Positions 34,527 to 43,019 of a stretch of DNA of 64,000 nucleotides are shown piece by piece. Source of the DNA: JAHIQC01 sp964565645 (lineage in GTDB: Bacteria > Actinomycetota > Coriobacteriia > Anaerosomatales > JAHIQC01); NCBI GenBank assembly GCA_964565645.1, contig CAZMFQ010000002.1:124001-188000 (forward strand), read 5' to 3'. Position 1 is the first letter of the stretch; the number at the start of each line of letters is the position of its first letter. Below the pieces are notes generated by a model. That model was not told the origin of the DNA. It did not search any database and saw only the letters and a list, made by a program, of their open reading frames with translations. Position numbers and translations under genes: made by a program.

Positions 34527-35725
34527 CGCGTCCGAATCGATTCACCGTTCACGTACACCGTCACCCAAGCCAGTCTACCGCGGTAGTACTTCGAGATTGG
34601 GATGTCGCCGGCCTTCATAGCGGTCGGGGGCACGAGTTCCACAGATCCTCCCGCTTGATCCATGCCGACAACGCTCACCAGACGCGTGCCGTGCCCGGCC
34701 AACTTAACAGAGCCATAGTAGTGTGGCATCTCTCCGTATGGGTTTTCGTACCAGTGACATGTGAGACATCTAGTCGAGGCCATGTGTACTTGGGCATCAA
34801 CGTCCCAACCTGCCGCTTCACCGTTCCCCGCATATGAATATCCCCATCCCGCGAACTCAATTCCAGCCTCCGCTCGAGCGAGATGGTCCGGCGGCATTTC
34901 CGCCATCCACGCTCGGAGTTCCTCCTCCCACGCCAAGACCGCTGCTGGTTTGGCTGGCGGCCGGTACTTCACTCCACCCATCCCGCTATAGTCCTGACGA
35001 CTCGCCTGCACCTTGGCTCGTCCCTGCTCAAGATCCCCACCTCCAAGGGCCATCTGCTCGTCAGCGCGATAGAACTCCACCAGCACAGCACCAGTTGGGT
35101 CTGTCCGATTCACGGGATCACCCAGGCAGTAGCTGTGAGCGTTCAGTGAAGTCGGATCTCCGGCCTTCGGCGGTGCCGGGTCCACACTCAGGAACCGCGC
35201 GCTCCTCGGCTGATAGTACCTGGCCGGCAGGTAGTACATCCCTGTCTCGGTGTCGTAGTAGTAGCCGCGGTATCGAAGCGGGTTGCGCGCGGCCATCGGG
35301 TCGGTGCCTGACGTGGCTGTGGGCACTCCATAGGGGTCGTAGGCGTATCTGGCGACCTCGTCACCGTTCTCATCGGTGATGCCGATGACCGAGCCGCCCG
35401 CGTCGACCTGGTAGGCGTAGCGGGTCGTCGTACCACCACCCGTGGTATTGGAGCCCTCGGTCACGATGAGCTCGAGCGGGATGCCGCCTCCGTAGACGTA
35501 CTCGTAGCGCGTGCCGTCGGAATCGAGTTCGGCCACGAGCTGCATGCCGGCCCACACGGACTTCGTGGTGCTCGTACCCTCAGCCGAGACGACGGTCTTT
35601 GCCTCCCTCATCCCCGATATGCCGTACTCGTAGGTCGCGTCGAGATCCTCACCGGCCACCTGGGAAAGGTGGCCCAGGGGGTCCCAGGTGTAGGTGGTCA
35701 CACTCGAAGGAGAGGCGGAGCGCAC
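34523..35725 (-). CDS. RHS tip A: headless RHS-core end with variable C-terminal domain
   Basis: 400 residues as drawn. The RHS repeat pattern is clear (TYTWDPLGHLSQVAGEDL, YVYGGGIPLELIV, YDPYGVPTATSG, YRGYYYDTETGMYYLPARY) up to the core-ending signature NRTDPTGA near residue 216. A unique C-terminal domain of about 185 residues follows (CLTCHWYENPYGEM, HYYGSVKLAGHGT). The RHS-like reading continues upstream in frame to about 35790 without a start codon, where it abuts the 73-aa gene, so GTG 35725 is nominal. There is no signal or head domain. It has the form of an orphan cassette for recombination into a full RHS gene elsewhere. The toxin activity is unknown. Confidence 0.75.
   Translation of the reverse strand: MRSASPSSVTTYTWDPLGHLSQVAGEDLDATYEYGISGMREAKTVVSAEGTSTTKSVWAGMQLVAELDSDGTRYEYVYGGGIPLELIVTEGSNTTGGGTTTRYAYQVDAGGSVIGITDENGDEVARYAYDPYGVPTATSGTDPMAARNPLRYRGYYYDTETGMYYLPARYYQPRSARFLSVDPAPPKAGDPTSLNAHSYCLGDPVNRTDPTGAVLVEFYRADEQMALGGGDLEQGRAKVQASRQDYSGMGGVKYRPPAKPAAVLAWEEELRAWMAEMPPDHLARAEAGIEFAGWGYSYAGNGEAAGWDVDAQVHMASTRCLTCHWYENPYGEMPHYYGSVKLAGHGTRLVSVVGMDQAGGSVELVPPTAMKAGDIPISKYYRGRLAWVTVYVNGESIRTR
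35163..35476 (-). repeat. 314-bp direct repeat, copy A (RHS core end)
   Basis: Matches 36718-37031 at a constant offset of 1,555 bp with only two differences that I find (a Gln codon here, Glu there). It encodes the GGIPLELI to RFLSVDPAPPKAG stretch. Confidence 0.95.
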
Positions 35726-35796
35726 GAGACGTCCGAACTCGTCGTAGGCGTGCGTGGTCTCGATCGAGCCTGCCGCCGAGGATTGCCTCGATGGTC

Positions 35797-36018
35797 CTAG
35801 AACAAGGCACGGATCACTCCGACAGCGCCGACAATTGCGAGGACCCCGAATATGATTCGAGTGAACCAGATTGCATTTCGCCTGCCCTCGGGCCCCGAGT
35901 CTCTTTCCGGTAGCTCCATGAAGGTGAAGTACTCCTCGGTGATGCGCACGCTCTCTTCGGCCTGAACTACGCCAACGACGCCGAGAATCAGGAAGAAGAG
36001 CGACTCAATGAACTCCAT
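35797..36018 (-). CDS. 73-residue two-helix membrane protein coupled to RHS tip B
   Basis: The ATG at 36018 overlaps the stop of RHS tip B (TGATG). Two hydrophobic segments, FIESLFFLILGVVGVV and IIFGVLAIVGAVGVI, flank a charged loop. Size, membrane location and coupling fit an immunity-type partner for the tip's C-terminal domain; not proven. Confidence 0.65.
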   Translation of the reverse strand: MEFIESLFFLILGVVGVVQAEESVRITEEYFTFMELPERDSGPEGRRNAIWFTRIIFGVLAIVGAVGVIRALF

Positions 36019-37055
36019 CAGTACACCCCGAACCACGTGAGTTGTGGATAGCCCGGAGAGCCGACGCCAACTTCGCTATATGTGTCGTTGATGCCCAGCC
36101 ACTCCCTTACGCTATCCGGCTTGTCGCTGTCCTTGATCGACGAACGAAAGCCGACCGCACCAGCTGAGCCAGTAGGGAGGGCTCCTGACACTTCGATGTA
36201 GCGCTGCCCGCGTTCCGCCCACTCAGTCGACCCCATCACCGATCCACTCACTGAGCCCAACTTGCCGATCGCCAGTCCTAAGTACCGCATCCTGTCGACC
36301 GGCCATCCAGTATCGCCGTTGTCCAGTTCTCCCCACGTTACCCCAAGCCCAACTCCGGGTATTCTGGTCGGAATGAATATCACCGTCCCTCCAGTGTCGA
36401 TGAGACCGTCTCCCATCTCCCACAAGTATGGATGGTAGAGTGCGGTGTGGACATATAGACCGATGAGATCGGCAAACCCGGGTGGCGCCGTAGGCATCAT
36501 CTTGGGAATCGCCTTTGCTATCAATGCCGCCGCTTCGCCGATCCCCACGGCGACGTCCGGAGGCAGCCCTGCGTCCACGGCCGCCGTGAAAGCGGAGTTG
36601 TACCATTCTGGGGCATCATATGGACCGTCCTTGGGACTATCGGCGCCCGTCGGATCCCAGCGATTCACTGGATCCCCGAAGCAGTAGCTGTAGGCGTTGA
36701 GCGTCGTCGGATCCCCAGCCTTCGGCGGTGCCGGGTCCACACTCAGGAACCGCGCGCTCCTCGGCTCGTAGTACCTGGCCGGCAGGTAGTACATCCCTGT
36801 CTCGGTGTCGTAGTAGTAGCCGCGGTATCGAAGCGGGTTGCGCGCGGCCATCGGGTCGGTGCCTGACGTGGCTGTGGGCACTCCATAGGGGTCGTAGGCG
36901 TATCTGGCGACCTCGTCACCGTTCTCATCGGTGATGCCGATGACCGAGCCGCCCGCGTCGACCTGGTAGGCGTAGCGGGTCGTCGTACCACCACCCGTGG
37001 TATTGGAGCCCTCGGTCACGATGAGCTCGAGGGGTATACCGCCACTCGAATGCAC
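36018..37055 (-). CDS. RHS tip B: headless RHS-core end with variable C-terminal domain
   Basis: 345 residues. It starts within the RHS core (MHSSGGIPLELIVTEG), runs to the core end NRWDPTGA near residue 137, then a different C-terminal domain of about 205 residues that is Gly- and Ala-rich (AAALIAKAIPKMMPTAPPGF, GGTVIFIPTRIPGVGLG, ending YPQLTWFGVY). The GTG start directly follows the stop codon of the glycosyltransferase gene, so the cassette was probably inserted there and has lost the rest of the RHS protein. It is coupled to the 73-residue membrane protein. The activity is unknown. Confidence 0.75.
   Translation of the reverse strand: MHSSGGIPLELIVTEGSNTTGGGTTTRYAYQVDAGGSVIGITDENGDEVARYAYDPYGVPTATSGTDPMAARNPLRYRGYYYDTETGMYYLPARYYEPRSARFLSVDPAPPKAGDPTTLNAYSYCFGDPVNRWDPTGADSPKDGPYDAPEWYNSAFTAAVDAGLPPDVAVGIGEAAALIAKAIPKMMPTAPPGFADLIGLYVHTALYHPYLWEMGDGLIDTGGTVIFIPTRIPGVGLGVTWGELDNGDTGWPVDRMRYLGLAIGKLGSVSGSVMGSTEWAERGQRYIEVSGALPTGSAGAVGFRSSIKDSDKPDSVREWLGINDTYSEVGVGSPGYPQLTWFGVY
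36718..37031 (-). repeat. 314-bp direct repeat, copy B (RHS core end)
   Basis: Near-identical to 35163-35476. Homologous recombination between the copies would delete 1,555 bp including the 73-residue gene and most of tip B. Confidence 0.95.
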
Positions 37056-38189
37056 CTAGAGCCCCGAAGCGCCCCCGAGCAACTCCGCGTACTCCCCGGC
37101 CAGCCGCTCGAACGTGTACGCCTCGGCAAGTTCGCGCGCGACGCCGGGTGCGGGCCGGTCGAGCACCAGGCTCCGCAGCCGCGCGACGAGTTCATCCGCA
37201 CTGCGATAGCGGAACTCCGGGGGGTACACGTCGGGGTACGCCAGCCGATCGGGTACGACAGGCATACAGCCCGCATAGCATGCTTCGATCATCGCCAGCC
37301 CGAAGAACTCGTTGACCGCAGTCGACACCGCGATGTCACTCCCGGCGAGCAGTGCCGCATACTCCTCACGGCTCTCGGGCTCCCCCACATGCACGAGCCG
37401 GTCGCCGAGTGCGGCAGCGGCGAGCTGCATCGCATCGGTGGTCTCGCGGAACGCCTGACCCGCGACGGCTACCTCGAATTCGAGCCCTTCGGCAGCAAGC
37501 GCCGAGACCGCCGCAAAGAACGTCTCGGGGTCCTTGTCGTGCTCCCAGCGGTGAGGCCAGACGATCCTCGGATGCGCAGCCCGCAGCGCGTTCGCGACAC
37601 CTCCGGCTCCGAGCGCTTCATCGAACGGCGCGGGATCGAACGGTGGCGCGATCACACTCGACTTGGCCACGATCGCCTCGGCGACACCTGTCGGGTGATG
37701 ATCAGGAAAGGCCTTAAGGAATCCTGGGATCTCCTCGGCGAAGCTGCGCAGTGTGTATGCGGAGTTGAAGACGCACGCAGTGGCCGCGAGCGCGCTCGTG
37801 ATGTTGGTGAGCGGGAACTGGTAGTCCCATTCCGCCGTATGGCGGTTCGGGTAGACGAGCTGGTTCTCATGGAAGTAGACGATGCTCGGCACGCCCGCGA
37901 GCGCGGGACCGGCCATCCCGTAGAGCTCGGCAAGGTTCACGAACGTCGAGGCGTAGACGACGCCGTAGAGCGGCTTGCCGGTGGCCGCCGCATCGTACTC
38001 GGCGCGCAATCGGGTCGCGAAGTTGATGGCCGCTCCGCGCATGCGCCACTTCCACTTGCGCGCCGGCAGGGTGAGCAGCGTCCATTCCGCGTCGATGCGC
38101 TGCACCAGACCGTCGAGCACCGCGCGGTGTGAGCCACCGTAGTAGGGCTCGATCGCGAGTATGCGGAGGGGCACGGTGTTGAGGGTCAT
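37056..38189 (-). CDS. Glycosyltransferase resembling tRNA-queuosine mannosyltransferase (GTDC1/QTMAN, DUF3524)
   Basis: 377 residues, GT-B fold. The N-terminal half has the family's landmark strings: LRILAIEPYYGGSHRAVLDG, LLTLPARKWKWRMRGAA, VYASTFVNLAELYG, and IVYFHENQLVYPNRH. The C-terminal half is a GT4-type nucleotide-sugar domain (IVWPHRWEHDKDPETFF, AVNEFFGLAMIEACYAGCMP with the conserved acidic motif). In vertebrates this family mannosylates queuosine in tRNA-Asp. With queD in the same window, a bacterial Q-glycosylation role is plausible, though the sugar and target are inference. The stop codon abuts RHS tip B; the start overlaps vapC by 4 bp. Confidence 0.78.
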   Translation of the reverse strand: MTLNTVPLRILAIEPYYGGSHRAVLDGLVQRIDAEWTLLTLPARKWKWRMRGAAINFATRLRAEYDAAATGKPLYGVVYASTFVNLAELYGMAGPALAGVPSIVYFHENQLVYPNRHTAEWDYQFPLTNITSALAATACVFNSAYTLRSFAEEIPGFLKAFPDHHPTGVAEAIVAKSSVIAPPFDPAPFDEALGAGGVANALRAAHPRIVWPHRWEHDKDPETFFAAVSALAAEGLEFEVAVAGQAFRETTDAMQLAAAALGDRLVHVGEPESREEYAALLAGSDIAVSTAVNEFFGLAMIEACYAGCMPVVPDRLAYPDVYPPEFRYRSADELVARLRSLVLDRPAPGVARELAEAYTFERLAGEYAELLGGASGL

Positions 38190-38617
38190 TCCGCCGCCCC
38201 GAGAAGCCTCGTTGCGACCACGCCCTCAAGTGCGCGCACGAGGTGCCCGTCGGCGGTGATCAACTCGCAGTCAAGCTCGAGCGCGAGGGCCCCATACGCG
38301 GCGTCGAAGGTGGACACGCCGCAATCGGTGGCTAGACGCACCGCGCCACGCATCGAGGTGCGATCCGGCGCGAACAAGGTGACACCGCTGTCGAAGAAGT
38401 CGTCCATGGCGTCTGCAAGCAGCGATGGGCGATGTCGGCGGCGCAACACATTCATGAGTTCATGTGCGAGCAGCGAGGGGCCGAACAGGCGCACCTGCTC
38501 CTCGGCCAATTCATACTGTAGACGCGCAGCTGCAGCGACGCCCTCTTCGTCGGCGGTCACAAACCACTTGACGACCACGCTCGCATCGATGACCACGATC
38601 GGCAGATCAGCGCTCAT
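38186..38617 (-). CDS. vapC: PIN-domain ribonuclease toxin (VapC-like)
   Basis: 143 residues. PIN-domain acidic residues are seen in VVIDASVVVKWF, SLLAHELMNVLRRR, STFDAAYGALALELDCELITADG. It would be a Mg-dependent tRNA or rRNA endonuclease. It overlaps the antitoxin gene by 11 bp, the usual coupled arrangement. Confidence 0.88.
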   Translation of the reverse strand: MSADLPIVVIDASVVVKWFVTADEEGVAAAARLQYELAEEQVRLFGPSLLAHELMNVLRRRHRPSLLADAMDDFFDSGVTLFAPDRTSMRGAVRLATDCGVSTFDAAYGALALELDCELITADGHLVRALEGVVATRLLGAAE

Positions 38618-38888
38618 GGCGGTGTTCCTCGGCGGAGCGCGCCTCGTGGACGAGCGCCACGGTGTCCGGCGACGTCATTCCCATCTCAAGACCGAGCGCC
38701 TTCATGCGCCGAGCGGCCGCATGGGCCTTCAGGCGGCGCAACTCCGCCTCCCGATCCCTTTCTGAGGCCACGACATAGCGAGCAGACGCTTCCTGGATGA
38801 GTCCGCTGCGCGTGAGGCCGAGAACCTCGGCCTCGGCGTCGATTCGCTCGAGCAGCTCGCCGGGCATCGAGATGTTGATCTTGGTCAT
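38607..38888 (-). CDS. vapB: Ribbon-helix-helix antitoxin (VapB-like)
   Basis: 93 residues from ATG 38888 (GGAGG 6 nt upstream). The N-terminal MTKINISMPGELLERIDAEA and GLTRSGLIQEAS form an RHH DNA-binding fold; the charged C-terminal tail probably neutralises VapC. An in-frame extension upstream is unconserved. Confidence 0.85.
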   Translation of the reverse strand: MTKINISMPGELLERIDAEAEVLGLTRSGLIQEASARYVVASERDREAELRRLKAHAAARRMKALGLEMGMTSPDTVALVHEARSAEEHRHER

Positions 38889-39048
38889 CTCAACCTCCGA
38901 AGACAGTAGCGAATTCGTTTCACCACCACGATACCACACCTGGACCCCAGTGAGCGCGATCCCTCTCCCTGCGCGCCAGGTACTCACCCCGATCCTCGGC
39001 GATCACGTACTTGCGCTGGGGATCGTTTGGGGCGCTGCCAACCTCGAT

Positions 39049-39140
39049 GAGGAGTCCGGAGCCCCGGGTTCTCAACCTCGACGCGCTCTTCGTAGATGGC
39101 GATGCGGAGGGGTCCGCCCTCTACTCGGAAGTCACATGAT
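39049..39140 (-). pseudogene. Remnant of a COG2865-type ATP-binding regulator
   Basis: One minus-strand frame reads FRVEGGPLRIAIYEERVEVE followed by NPGL, which resembles the GSP-IRIEIYDDRIEIISPG stretch of AlbA/HATPase-type putative transcriptional regulators. There is no start and the frame soon becomes unlike the family, so it is a decayed fragment. The rest of the 38889-39174 gap holds no gene I can support. Confidence 0.35.
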
Positions 39141-39174
39141 GCTCAGTACTTCAGAGCAATGTCAGAAGCCGACC

Positions 39175-40371
39175 TCAGCTCCGCGCTCTCGGCGCCCGGT
39201 ACGCGGGATGAGCGAAGTCGCGGTGAGTCATGCTCTCGAGAGCGTCAGCGATCATGCGGTCGATGTCGAGGGCTTCCTCGGCGGCCAGTACGTCGGCAAC
39301 GCGTGCGTGCGTGACGGGGCTGCGCGGCATGAACAGCGTGCAACAGTCCGCGTGGTCCATGGTGGACAGTTCGTAGGTGCCGATCCGCCGCGCCTCGCCG
39401 ATGATCTCGATCTTGTCGCTGCCGATGAGCGGACGCAGAACCGGGAGCGTGGCGGCCTCGTCGACCGCTGCGATGTTCTCAAGCGTCTGCGATGCGACCT
39501 GACCGAGCGACTCGCCCGTCACGAGCGCCTTGGCGTTCTCGATCGCGGCCAGCCGCTCGGCGACCTTGATCATGAGGCGCCGGTACAGAAGCACCCTCAG
39601 AGCGGGCGGAGCGCCCAGCGAGATCTCCTTCTGCAGGTCGCCGAAGGGCACGATGTAGACGCGGGCCATGGCCTGATGACGGGCGAGCACCTCTCCCAGT
39701 TCGACCACAAGTCGTTCGGAAAGGTCGTTGGTCTGTGGGCGCCCGGAGAAGTGCAGTCCGACCACGACCGCTCCGCGACGCGCGATGCGCCACGACGCGA
39801 CCGGAGAGTCGATACCAGCCGAAAGGAGCGATACGACCTTGCCCGCAGTACCCACCGGAAGGCCACCCGGACCCGGGACCTTGTCCGCATAGACGTAGAC
39901 CTCGCCCTGGACCACTTCGACCATGATGTTCACGTCGGGGTTCTCAAGATCGACCCGCATACCGGTCCGGTCGACGAGATACTGACCGATCAGCCGGTTC
40001 ATCTCGAGGCTCGGTGTGTCGTGATCTGTGTTGCTGCGCCTCGACGTCACCCGGAAGCTCGCAGTATCCCCGGCAGAGTTCATGGCGAGGAGAGCGGCCT
40101 TGTTCATGTCCTGGGCATCACGAGTCGTCACCCAGGTCGGCGAGACGCTGCTCACGCCGGGGACGGCAGCCAGCGCCTCGACGATGGCGGGCAGATCGCG
40201 GACCCGCGAAGCACGGACGACGAGACGACTCGAGATCCGTTCGACCGGGTACTCGGACAGCGCGCCGAGAGCCGCCTGGAGGTTGGATTGGAGACGGCGT
40301 TCAAAAAGGGCGCGGTTGCGCCCTTTGAGGCCGAGCTCATGGTAGTGGACAAGTGCCGCGCGCTCGTACAT
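39175..40371 (-). CDS. thiI: tRNA 4-thiouridine synthase / thiamine sulfurtransferase ThiI
   Basis: 398 residues. NFLD and THUMP domains at the N-terminus (ALVHYHELGLKGRNRALF, then FRVTSRRSNTDHDTPSLEMN), then the PP-loop LLSAGIDSPVASW and the adenylation domain (ALVTGESLGQVASQTLENI). It lacks the C-terminal rhodanese domain, the common short form. It makes s4U8 in tRNA using IscS-derived sulfur. It lies upstream of the remnant and 11 bp downstream of rpoZ. Confidence 0.95.
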   Translation of the reverse strand: MYERAALVHYHELGLKGRNRALFERRLQSNLQAALGALSEYPVERISSRLVVRASRVRDLPAIVEALAAVPGVSSVSPTWVTTRDAQDMNKAALLAMNSAGDTASFRVTSRRSNTDHDTPSLEMNRLIGQYLVDRTGMRVDLENPDVNIMVEVVQGEVYVYADKVPGPGGLPVGTAGKVVSLLSAGIDSPVASWRIARRGAVVVGLHFSGRPQTNDLSERLVVELGEVLARHQAMARVYIVPFGDLQKEISLGAPPALRVLLYRRLMIKVAERLAAIENAKALVTGESLGQVASQTLENIAAVDEAATLPVLRPLIGSDKIEIIGEARRIGTYELSTMDHADCCTLFMPRSPVTHARVADVLAAEEALDIDRMIADALESMTHRDFAHPAYRAPRARS

Positions 40372-40382
40372 GGCGCGCGAAC

Positions 40383-40631
40383 CTACTTGTAGCTGTCTGC
40401 GACCCGCGTGTAGCTGACGTCGCCGCTCGCGATCTCCTCGAGCGCCAGCGTGAGCGGCTTGGTGCTCGTGAGGGATGCGATCTGCGAGGGGGCCATCGAC
40501 AGGACCGCCTGGTCACGGACGCCGTGGATCATGTCGTTGATCTGGCGTGCACGACGCGCGGAGATGATGCACAGCGTGTACTTGGAGTCCACGGTGGCGA
40601 GCAGAGTGTCGATCTCGGGCTGGATGACCAT
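40383..40631 (-). CDS. rpoZ: RNA polymerase omega subunit
   Basis: 82 residues. SKYTLCIISARRARQIND is the conserved omega core (YxLVxxxAxRARQL-like), followed by KPLTLALEEIASGDVSY. It stabilises beta' and is the usual companion of gmk, which lies 38 bp upstream. ATG 40631. Confidence 0.93.
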   Translation of the reverse strand: MVIQPEIDTLLATVDSKYTLCIISARRARQINDMIHGVRDQAVLSMAPSQIASLTSTKPLTLALEEIASGDVSYTRVADSYK

Positions 40632-40669
40632 GGGTGTATCAATCCTTCGCGTATTGGGAGCGGAGGGCC

Positions 40670-41284
40670 TTACGCCTTGTCCGCGTACGAGTCGATGATG
40701 CCGACCAGTTCGTCGGTGGCACGCACAACGTCGTCATTAGTTATCACGAAGTCGTACATACCCGCAAGTTCCATCTCCTCGATAGCACGTGCCATTCTAG
40801 CCTCTATCTGCGCTTCTGTCTCGCTTCCCCTGCCCAGGAGCCGCTTGCGCAGCTCGTCGAGGTCCGGGGCGTTGACGAAGATGAGTACCGACTCCGGCAT
40901 GCGCTCCTTGACCTGCTGCGCACCCTGGGGATCGATCTCGAGCACGACTTGGGCACCCTCCGCGATCTTGCGCTCCACGACGTCACGTGGTGTGCCGTAG
41001 CGGTTGCCGTGGACCTCGGCCCACTCCAGGAAGCCGCCTGACTCGACCTTGCGGTCGAACTCCTTGCGCGACAGAAAGAAGTAGTGCTCGGCTTCGACCT
41101 CGCCGGGACGCGGGTCTCGAGTGGTGGCCGAGATCGACAGCCAAAGGTCAGGGACCCTGTCGAGCAGAGCCCGAACCAGAGTCCCCTTGCCGGCCCCTGA
41201 GGGACCGGAGACTATGAACAGATTGCCTATGCGCGCCGAAGCAGGCAGATGGATGCCGTGCGACGGCGTCGTGGACGGAGCCAA
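40670..41284 (-). CDS. gmk: Guanylate kinase
   Basis: 204 residues. P-loop IVSGPSGAGKGTLV, GMP-binding ISATTRDPRPGE and HYFFLSRKEFD, and the lid FLEWAEVHGNRYGT. It phosphorylates GMP to GDP. The only start near the P-loop is TTG 41284, directly after the mIHF stop, giving a 22-residue lead; coupled translation from mIHF is likely. Confidence 0.95.
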   Translation of the reverse strand: MAPSTTPSHGIHLPASARIGNLFIVSGPSGAGKGTLVRALLDRVPDLWLSISATTRDPRPGEVEAEHYFFLSRKEFDRKVESGGFLEWAEVHGNRYGTPRDVVERKIAEGAQVVLEIDPQGAQQVKERMPESVLIFVNAPDLDELRKRLLGRGSETEAQIEARMARAIEEMELAGMYDFVITNDDVVRATDELVGIIDSYADKA

Positions 41285-41593
41285 CTAGCCGAGGCGCCCC
41301 ATGAGCTGCTCGCGCTGGCGGGCGCCCAGGCCCTGCACGCGGCGGCTCTCGGAGATCTCGAGCTCCTCCATGATCTTGGCGGCCTTGGCCTTCCCGTAGC
41401 CGGGGAGGCTCTCAAGGAGGGTCGAGACCTTCATGCGGGCGACGATCGGGTCATCGCTCTTGGCCATGACCTGCTTGAAGCTCATGTCACCGGCCTTGAT
41501 CTTCGCACGGAGTTCCGCACGCTTCTGACGGGCCTCTGCTGCCTTCTTGAGCGCAGCCTGGCGGTCCGCATCCGAAAGGTTGGGAAGTGCCAT
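41285..41593 (-). CDS. mihF: Integration host factor, actinobacterial type (mIHF)
   Basis: 102 residues from ATG 41593, starting MALPNLSDADRQAALKKAAE. Basic helices followed by the H2TH-like core LLESLPGYGKAKAAKIMEEL. This nucleoid protein is restricted to Actinobacteria and is usually next to gmk and rpoZ, as here, which supports the taxonomic assignment. Confidence 0.95.
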   Translation of the reverse strand: MALPNLSDADRQAALKKAAEARQKRAELRAKIKAGDMSFKQVMAKSDDPIVARMKVSTLLESLPGYGKAKAAKIMEELEISESRRVQGLGARQREQLMGRLG

Positions 41594-41715
41594 GGTTCCT
41601 CCTCGTCCTCCTAGGCGGAGCGATTGACGCGTCACGATTGTAGGCACAACCGCGAGCGACTGACAACCACACCTGGTCTCAAGATGATACCCCTGACCTG
41701 CGCAGACGAACAGCC

Positions 41716-42300
41716 CTAGGCCTTCAGACGGCGGCTTCCGGGCGAGTAGAGCGGCACCTCGGAGGCGCACAGACCGCAGTTCTGCGGCTCCCAAGAATCG
41801 ACCTCAAGTAGAAGTAGAGATTGCAGCTCCTCGGCGAACGCCTTCTCCCCACCCCTGTCGATGATGGAGGCCACACCGGCTATCTCACCACCCGCTTCGC
41901 GGACCAGATCGATGACCTCCGCGACGCTGCCACCCGTCGTGACCACGTCTTCTACGACGAGCACCTGTGCGCCGGGGGGGATCTCGAACGAGCGCCTGAA
42001 GACCATGGTGCCCTGCTCGCGTTCACTGAATATGAACTTGACCCCTAGTGCCTGCGCCACTGCGAAACCGATGATGATGCCGCCGACAGCGGGAGCGGCC
42101 ACGATATCGACCTTGCGGCCGCCGAGCCGCGCCGCTGCGGCACGTGCGAGCCGTGTCGTGAGCGCCGGGTCCTCGAGAATGCGCGCGCACTGCACATAGG
42201 TATCGGAGTGCCTGCCGCTCGTGAGCGCGAAGTGCCCCGAGAGAATCGCACCTGCATCCGTGAGGGCCAACAGCACCTCGTCCTGTGTCATGTCCGTCAT
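41716..42300 (-). CDS. pyrE: Orotate phosphoribosyltransferase
   Basis: 194 residues. It converts orotate and PRPP to OMP. The PRPP loop VLVVEDVVTTGGSVAE and the TSGRHSDTY substrate segment are visible; C-terminal residues include a Cys pair (NCGLC). Last gene of the pyr operon, 11 bp after pyrF. ATG 42300 or the ATG three codons later. Confidence 0.95.
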   Translation of the reverse strand: MTDMTQDEVLLALTDAGAILSGHFALTSGRHSDTYVQCARILEDPALTTRLARAAAARLGGRKVDIVAAPAVGGIIIGFAVAQALGVKFIFSEREQGTMVFRRSFEIPPGAQVLVVEDVVTTGGSVAEVIDLVREAGGEIAGVASIIDRGGEKAFAEELQSLLLLEVDSWEPQNCGLCASEVPLYSPGSRRLKA

Positions 42301-42311
42301 TGCGGATCGAC

Positions 42312-43019
42312 CTACCCTTCCGAAACGATGGCCTCGACCGCCGCGCCGGGCTCGGCTGCGCCGGTGATGGGCCTTCCGATGACCAGATGCGAGGCGCCCG
42401 CCTCGACCGCCTGACGAGGGGTCGCGACACGGGCCTGATCGCCCGCATCGGCGCCCGCCGGCCGGACGCCCGGAGTGACCACCAGCGCCTCCGGCCCCAG
42501 GAGTTCACGCATCAGCGCTGCCTCGAGCGGCGAGCAGACCACCCCCTGCACGCCCGCCTGACGCGCGAGCGATGCCAGACGCTCGACCTGCTGCGCAGAG
42601 TGCGCACCCACGCCGATCTCTGCGAGACCCGCGTCATCGGTCGAGGTTAGTACGGTCACGGCGATGACGTCGGGAGTGTCGAGTCCGCACTCCTCGGAAG
42701 CTGAACACGCCCCGCGGACGGCGGCCTCCATCATCGCGCGCCCGCCCGAAGCGTGCACGGTGAACATGGACGCGCCGAGACGCGATATCTCGCGCGCGGC
42801 ACCTTCGACCTGGTGCGGGATGTCGTGGAGCTTCAGGTCGACGAAGATCTTGAAGCCCATCTCACGCAGTCGCGTCACGATCTCAGGACCCTCGGCGTAG
42901 TAGAGCGTCATGCCGACCTTGAGCCACTCGACCCTGCCCTGCAGCGTGCGCGCGAGGGCGAGCGCAGTGTGGGCGTCGGTGTCGAGCGCAACGATGATGC
43001 GTTCGCGCATGCTGTCCAT
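42312..43019 (-). CDS. pyrF: Orotidine 5'-phosphate decarboxylase
   Basis: 235 residues from ATG 43019 (GGAGG 6 nt upstream). The catalytic string FVDLKLHDIPHQV carries the Asp-Lys-Asp array, ALDTDAHTAL opens the barrel, and VVTPGVRPAGADAGDQ and the phosphate-binding HLVIGRPI close it. The start overlaps the stop of the upstream membrane protein (TGATG), so that gene is a true member of the operon. Confidence 0.95.
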   Translation of the reverse strand: MDSMRERIIVALDTDAHTALALARTLQGRVEWLKVGMTLYYAEGPEIVTRLREMGFKIFVDLKLHDIPHQVEGAAREISRLGASMFTVHASGGRAMMEAAVRGACSASEECGLDTPDVIAVTVLTSTDDAGLAEIGVGAHSAQQVERLASLARQAGVQGVVCSPLEAALMRELLGPEALVVTPGVRPAGADAGDQARVATPRQAVEAGASHLVIGRPITGAAEPGAAVEAIVSEG

